This document shows, one piece after another, positions 62,501 to 64,000 of a DNA stretch of 64,000 bases (its first letter is position 1; each line of letters opens with the position of its first letter). This DNA comes from Phaeodactylibacter sp. (GTDB taxonomy: Bacteria > Bacteroidota > Bacteroidia > Chitinophagales > Saprospiraceae). The notes beneath the pieces are model-generated. The model saw nothing but the letters and a program-made list of their open reading frames with translations, did not search any database and was not told the origin of the DNA. The stretch spans positions 28,447-92,446 of the forward strand of contig NZ_JALEGS010000048.1 of the NCBI RefSeq assembly GCF_022763345.1. Reading direction: 5' to 3'. The translations under genes and the position numbers were made by a program.

Positions 62501-63434
62501 AGGCTGCATCCAATCCTATTTGCTCAAAAGAGACCGCAGGTGCTGCGCCCGGATTAAGGTTCGTCAACGTAACGTCAAAGCTGAGCTCAGACGGGCTTTC
62601 ACAATTATCGGATGGCAGTACAGACCACAGCAGTTGTACGCCACACTCCCCTTCCGGTGGGTTGTAAGAAAAAGCAGCTCCGGGATTCACAGAAACACCT
62701 CCTGACCCTGTCACTTCTAATTCAGGCGCTTCATTATCAGAGGCGGCAAGTGTCACCTCTGTGGAAAGGCTTTCCACGCAATCTGCGTCGAAGGTACAGT
62801 CCCCTTCATTTACCAGCTCCAAAGTAATGGTATAGGTAGTGCCGGCCCCTGTGCTGCCCGGGAGACTGAATGAAACCACTTCTTCTGAAGCCACATTATC
62901 TTGGCGATCGGCTTCACTTCCGTTTGCAAGCACTACAATATTGTAAGCCGCGTTACAGTCAGACACCTCATCGTCAGCGATATCGCTAACCACAACATCG
63001 AAACTGCCATCATCTCCTCCGCAAACAGGGTTCACTATAGCAGAGATTTGAATTTCCGGGAGTGCATTTTGGATGAGCCCCCCATTAATTTGCCCAGTGG
63101 CAGAGGCTACATTTGATGCACCACAGTTAGCAGTAATTGCATAGTTGTAGTTAATCCCCGGAGACAAAGTTCCGGAAGCAATAGTCAGTTGAGTGTTGGT
63201 CATATTTACGAAGTCCACGACCGGCTGATTGCCGTTCTCTATATCTACTGTATAGCTGTTCGCTTCGTTGGAGCCATCCCAATCAAGTGTTACGACTCCG
63301 TTGCAATCATATCCCACTGTCACGTTGGCTGGAATCGGGCATTGCCCAAATAGGCTTCCTGACCAACCTGTAAGCAGTACTACTGCAAAAAACAGACCCG
63401 GTATCCGGGTCGTAAAAGATTTTGTCAATGTCAT
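56550..63434 (-). CDS. Giant multidomain T9SS surface protein with dockerin- and cohesin-like modules
   Basis: About 2294 residues (ATG at 63434, or 63443). Signal peptide ends near LFGQ. The bulk is a series of Ig-like/HYR-like modules, each with a core such as DNEAPELEVTGSG, DNRAPEVYGPGDMN or DKTAPVITCPDD, and many Cys pairs. Near the end: a carboxypeptidase-regulatory-like domain (57770-57610), two dockerin-like calcium loops (around 57600-57470: YDLVLISKHILGVDP and DVNRSGTVTTLDLIQLRKL), a cohesin-like beta domain (57240-56830) and a T9SS sorting domain with FELYQNQPNPFRGETVIGFSL. It is likely a secreted adhesin or matrix protein. Ligands are unknown. Confidence 0.9.
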   Translation of the reverse strand: MTLTKSFTTRIPGLFFAVVLLTGWSGSLFGQCPIPANVTVGYDCNGVVTLDWDGSNEANSYTVDIENGNQPVVDFVNMTNTQLTIASGTLSPGINYNYAITANCGASNVASATGQINGGLIQNALPEIQISAIVNPVCGGDDGSFDVVVSDIADDEVSDCNAAYNIVVLANGSEADRQDNVASEEVVSFSLPGSTGAGTTYTITLELVNEGDCTFDADCVESLSTEVTLAASDNEAPELEVTGSGGVSVNPGAAFSYNPPEGECGVQLLWSVLPSDNCESPSELSFDVTLTNLNPGAAPAVSFEQIGLDAAYVLDIFLAVGENTLTITATDGNGNSEVLDYILTVNDNRAPEVYGPGDMNVEIPACQNEGIPVNWTIAVVDDCDTQPDLQQTAGPTSGSVLSEGTYNISYTATDYSGNTTIYSFTVSVEQANSPQPIVDISGNGQFNVPACEASEFVVLSGNIYDCDLTADDNLSGAITVSGAPLAITYILVEDGFAYFEAAGDLAPGNYLINFTYGGVTVDHAVSVVQDANQPAGITMPGNLSFLEPICTAGANLSFQVQISDDCDTDLSGATFTLNGAAAPAIDPLASDPESGLYVWSLSGIPAGVYTLVASYTDGAGDTSEGISELTVTDQPDNSAPIIVYPSQNINVVLDPCGPSTAEVSFQVSAIDNCEGALTPNVTVSGSATIAPATGNTYVVTAPANAGPFTVSIFAEDGSGNSRSESFAISVTQAAAPSTNLACNDNINVTLNDNCSRVITADMVLEGNFGCLTEEDFSITIVNDLNPSNGNIVDGDGQFIYDISGPDVPGFENCWGYVTAEDKTAPVITCPDDTGEAIFSTSVQKIQGALTTTDPQLELADYSCFLDAAGPTAGSHYYDIIEFQVSQDDIYTIYLNTEWGDGFTALYQGSFNPNSPCENILYAADDNILGNVGPIGGLFDPQVRVTLPLRAYESYFVLVSSFDADETGAYEHTIFSDGNGLVGVWNYSQTTLPDWTIQFDTTFSALPTTTETLTAPLFCDDFDHIYGGDAGSVAQQTAFIQGTYGFVGAPSATDNCDANVEITATDDFVANGDCGDVVITRTFVARDDNGRTDNCKQQITFRKPTLDDVNLPSFTVAIECDEDYPTLADGNPSPELTGYPFIFTAFGIFDIAPSYCNIGASFDDTPAIDECDGRFKFRREWTIFDWCDPGSSLVVNQLIKVGDFTAPQIECPAGTPLVYSSSPFACTAAFAVPMPANISDNCSGVSVYTEIVTEVEDSIFNQYGLFAGIEIDTVVVRTIAPGASRFVGSIPFGSHYFRYVAEDDCGNATELYCPFEVVDQIEPIAICDDQLNVSIGGGNIVPGQPAGARIFAHDVDEGSWDNCGDVTIQVFRNNFNPVTNTCGTQNSVAGDYVDFFCCDVGVTSDVTLVVTDQYGNQNTCWLSVTPEDKINPFCDAPDNVVVDCDDLPYGFDPTNADQLEDLFGMATGADNCGIASVQQVAANNNLDCGFGSITRIFRVTDVNGRNSTNSCVQVITVNEVHNYEINFPKDAEAQCGIAEPDSVTYNEIGCDLLAISSSDETFSASGDECYKIFRTWKVINWCQYDGESAPYIVGRDEDCNGTPGDKSIWLLARPNGKIYFDQDTDESPDNNVPGINFCGTSNDYYDFVYDETGFYQYTQIIKVYDDIAPEISFNTASPFCSLDNEDCDATVVFPFTVDEDCTPNDLDVDVFLNAFNNGTLTPLNGALSGAYPNFTITGTFPIGAHSFEVRVRDGCGNSDLAVLPFSVIDCKAPAPACINGLAIELMPVDEDGDNLPDPGAGMAEIWASDFIVSPLSDCSEPIKYSINRVGEPNDPDQTGLILTCDDEGTLVVEIWAYDAAGNGDFCETYILVQDNMGLCGDASPMAAGAISTPQDEAVEDVMVNLSGQMSDMMMTQADGQYSFTGLQPGLDYTVTPQRDGDDLNGVSTYDLVLISKHILGVDPLDSPYQLIAADVNRSGTVTTLDLIQLRKLILSITTSFTDNTSWRFVEANYNFPNPANPWAAQFPEVINFNDLPLGGISNANFVAVKVGDVSGDATPNSFATIDERSYEGLFALQTDEQELKAGNEYRVTFTATDLQAIEGYQATLTLSSEVSLVDIVSGMATEDHFGLVYAGEGMITTSWNWASKTIAESLAGTELFTLVLRAQSDVMLSEVLGVSSAVTKAEAYGKDGTFRGIAIEFSGTAAAVAGFELYQNQPNPFRGETVIGFSLPEAAQATVTISDVTGKVLKLYRLEGTRGYNQLTVRSADLAAAGVVSYTVAAGSYTATKKMVIVE

Positions 63435-63443
63435 AATGTTCAT

Positions 63444-64000
63444 AGAATTACGATTTGTGTTAATGGAATTATGGTCAATAAGGACATATACGATAGTACT
63501 GCTCCCTGTCAAAAAGGCAAGGGCAAGGCACTATTCGCATAACCTCCTATAAATACTTAAGCATTGAAGGTTACGAACCTGTCGTTTAAGAAGAATAAAC
63601 TATGAAGGGGTCTAAAATTACATTAAGGCACGCGGGTAAACCGTTGCCAGGAGTGCATACTAATAAGTTGTTAAGGTAGGTTGAAAAGGGTGTGTAACAG
63701 GGTAGAGCTTTACTTGTTAGGCTCTCTTTTTCTTTTTGTAGGTCTTTGTGAGGTCAAATAACGGATATTTATTTCAATTATGCAATACCTTCTTTTATAA
63801 AGATCTTAATTTGTATCTGCTTAGTCAAATTATTTTTTTAATGAATACAAACCAGTCTTTCTATCATTGATTTAATAGACTAATCCCTATAAAACCAGAA
63901 AGACCGGGCGCCCTTTCGGATGCCCGGCCTCCCGGTCTGCCCCACTGCGGGCGCCGCCTGTGCAGCGCCCGCCGGGCTATATCTCAAAGAGACGGCTTAC
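63444..64000. other. Upstream region of the giant gene, then GC-rich hairpins at the window edge
   Basis: No gene is supported between 63444 and the window end. 63540-63890 is AT-rich. From 63901 the composition shifts sharply: two hairpins, GACCGGG (63902-63908) / CCCGGTC (63931-63937), and GCGGGCGC (63947-63954) / GCGCCCGC (63965-63972), lie close together. They could be a terminator for a gene beyond the window or part of a repeat. Confidence 0.5.

Noticed and set aside
63901..64000. Beginning of a ribosomal RNA gene at the window edge
   Set aside because: The GC-rich hairpins do not match conserved 16S, 23S or 5S sequence that I recognise.

Overview
The window comes from a marine-type Bacteroidota, most likely the class Saprospiria (Saprospiraceae/Lewinellaceae-like). 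Four things support this. Many secreted proteins end in type IX secretion (T9SS) sorting domains. Several genes and a tRNA are preceded by the Bacteroidota sigma-A -7 element TAnnTTTG. Start codons lack Shine-Dalgarno sequences. A carotenoid-tailoring trio fits saproxanthin, the pigment named after Saprospira. The placement is an inference from gene content, not from rRNA.

Layout. 1-3.6 kb: the end of an AraC-type regulator, two lipoprotein thioredoxins in tandem, an SPFH lipoprotein and MscL. 3.7-7.2 kb: dnaE, then an acyl-carrier-like protein without its phosphopantetheine serine, a vanadium-haloperoxidase-type lipoprotein, a LOG family protein and a sigma-54 response regulator without a Fis domain. 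12.3-14.1 kb: lepA, followed by about 0.8 kb of structured non-coding DNA. 14.9-21.5 kb: an anti-sigma/ECF-sigma pair, a TPR-PD40-OmpA protein, a DUF2911 protein, an outer-membrane-like protein and two LVIVD lipoproteins. 22.3-30.6 kb: a minus-strand block of T9SS cargo proteins (two paralogous repeat proteins, an M1 aminopeptidase, an anchor-L/PKD protein), interleaved with two orphan T9SS sorting-domain fragments and a small family of palindromic intergenic repeats.

30.7-34.6 kb is a vitamin B12 locus: cobalamin riboswitch, TonB receptor, T9SS-targeted DUF4465 protein and DUF6580 membrane protein. 34.9 kb holds tRNA-Phe. Directly after it is a histidine attenuator: a 24-residue leader peptide carrying five His codons, then a 12-bp terminator hairpin ending 26 bases before hisG. 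hisG-hisD-hisC follow, interrupted by an antisense PIN-domain toxin-antitoxin pair and a small helical gene. Then come carA, eno, a DivIC/FtsB-like gene and sucD. 44-47.4 kb holds crtZ, a cruF-like gene, a crtD-like desaturase and ribE. 48-56.4 kb holds bshB1, a histidine kinase, an RNA methyltransferase, secreted hypotheticals, a biotin-dependent carboxylase beta subunit and an HtrA/DegP protease. 56.5-63.4 kb is one giant T9SS-exported multidomain protein with dockerin-like and cohesin-like modules near its end.

The observations I rate highest are the his leader peptide/attenuator, the B12 locus with a T9SS-exported partner, the serine-less acyl carrier, the orphan sorting-domain fragments with a neighbouring homopolymer frameshift, and a 16-base translation leader that is identical upstream of two unrelated genes.
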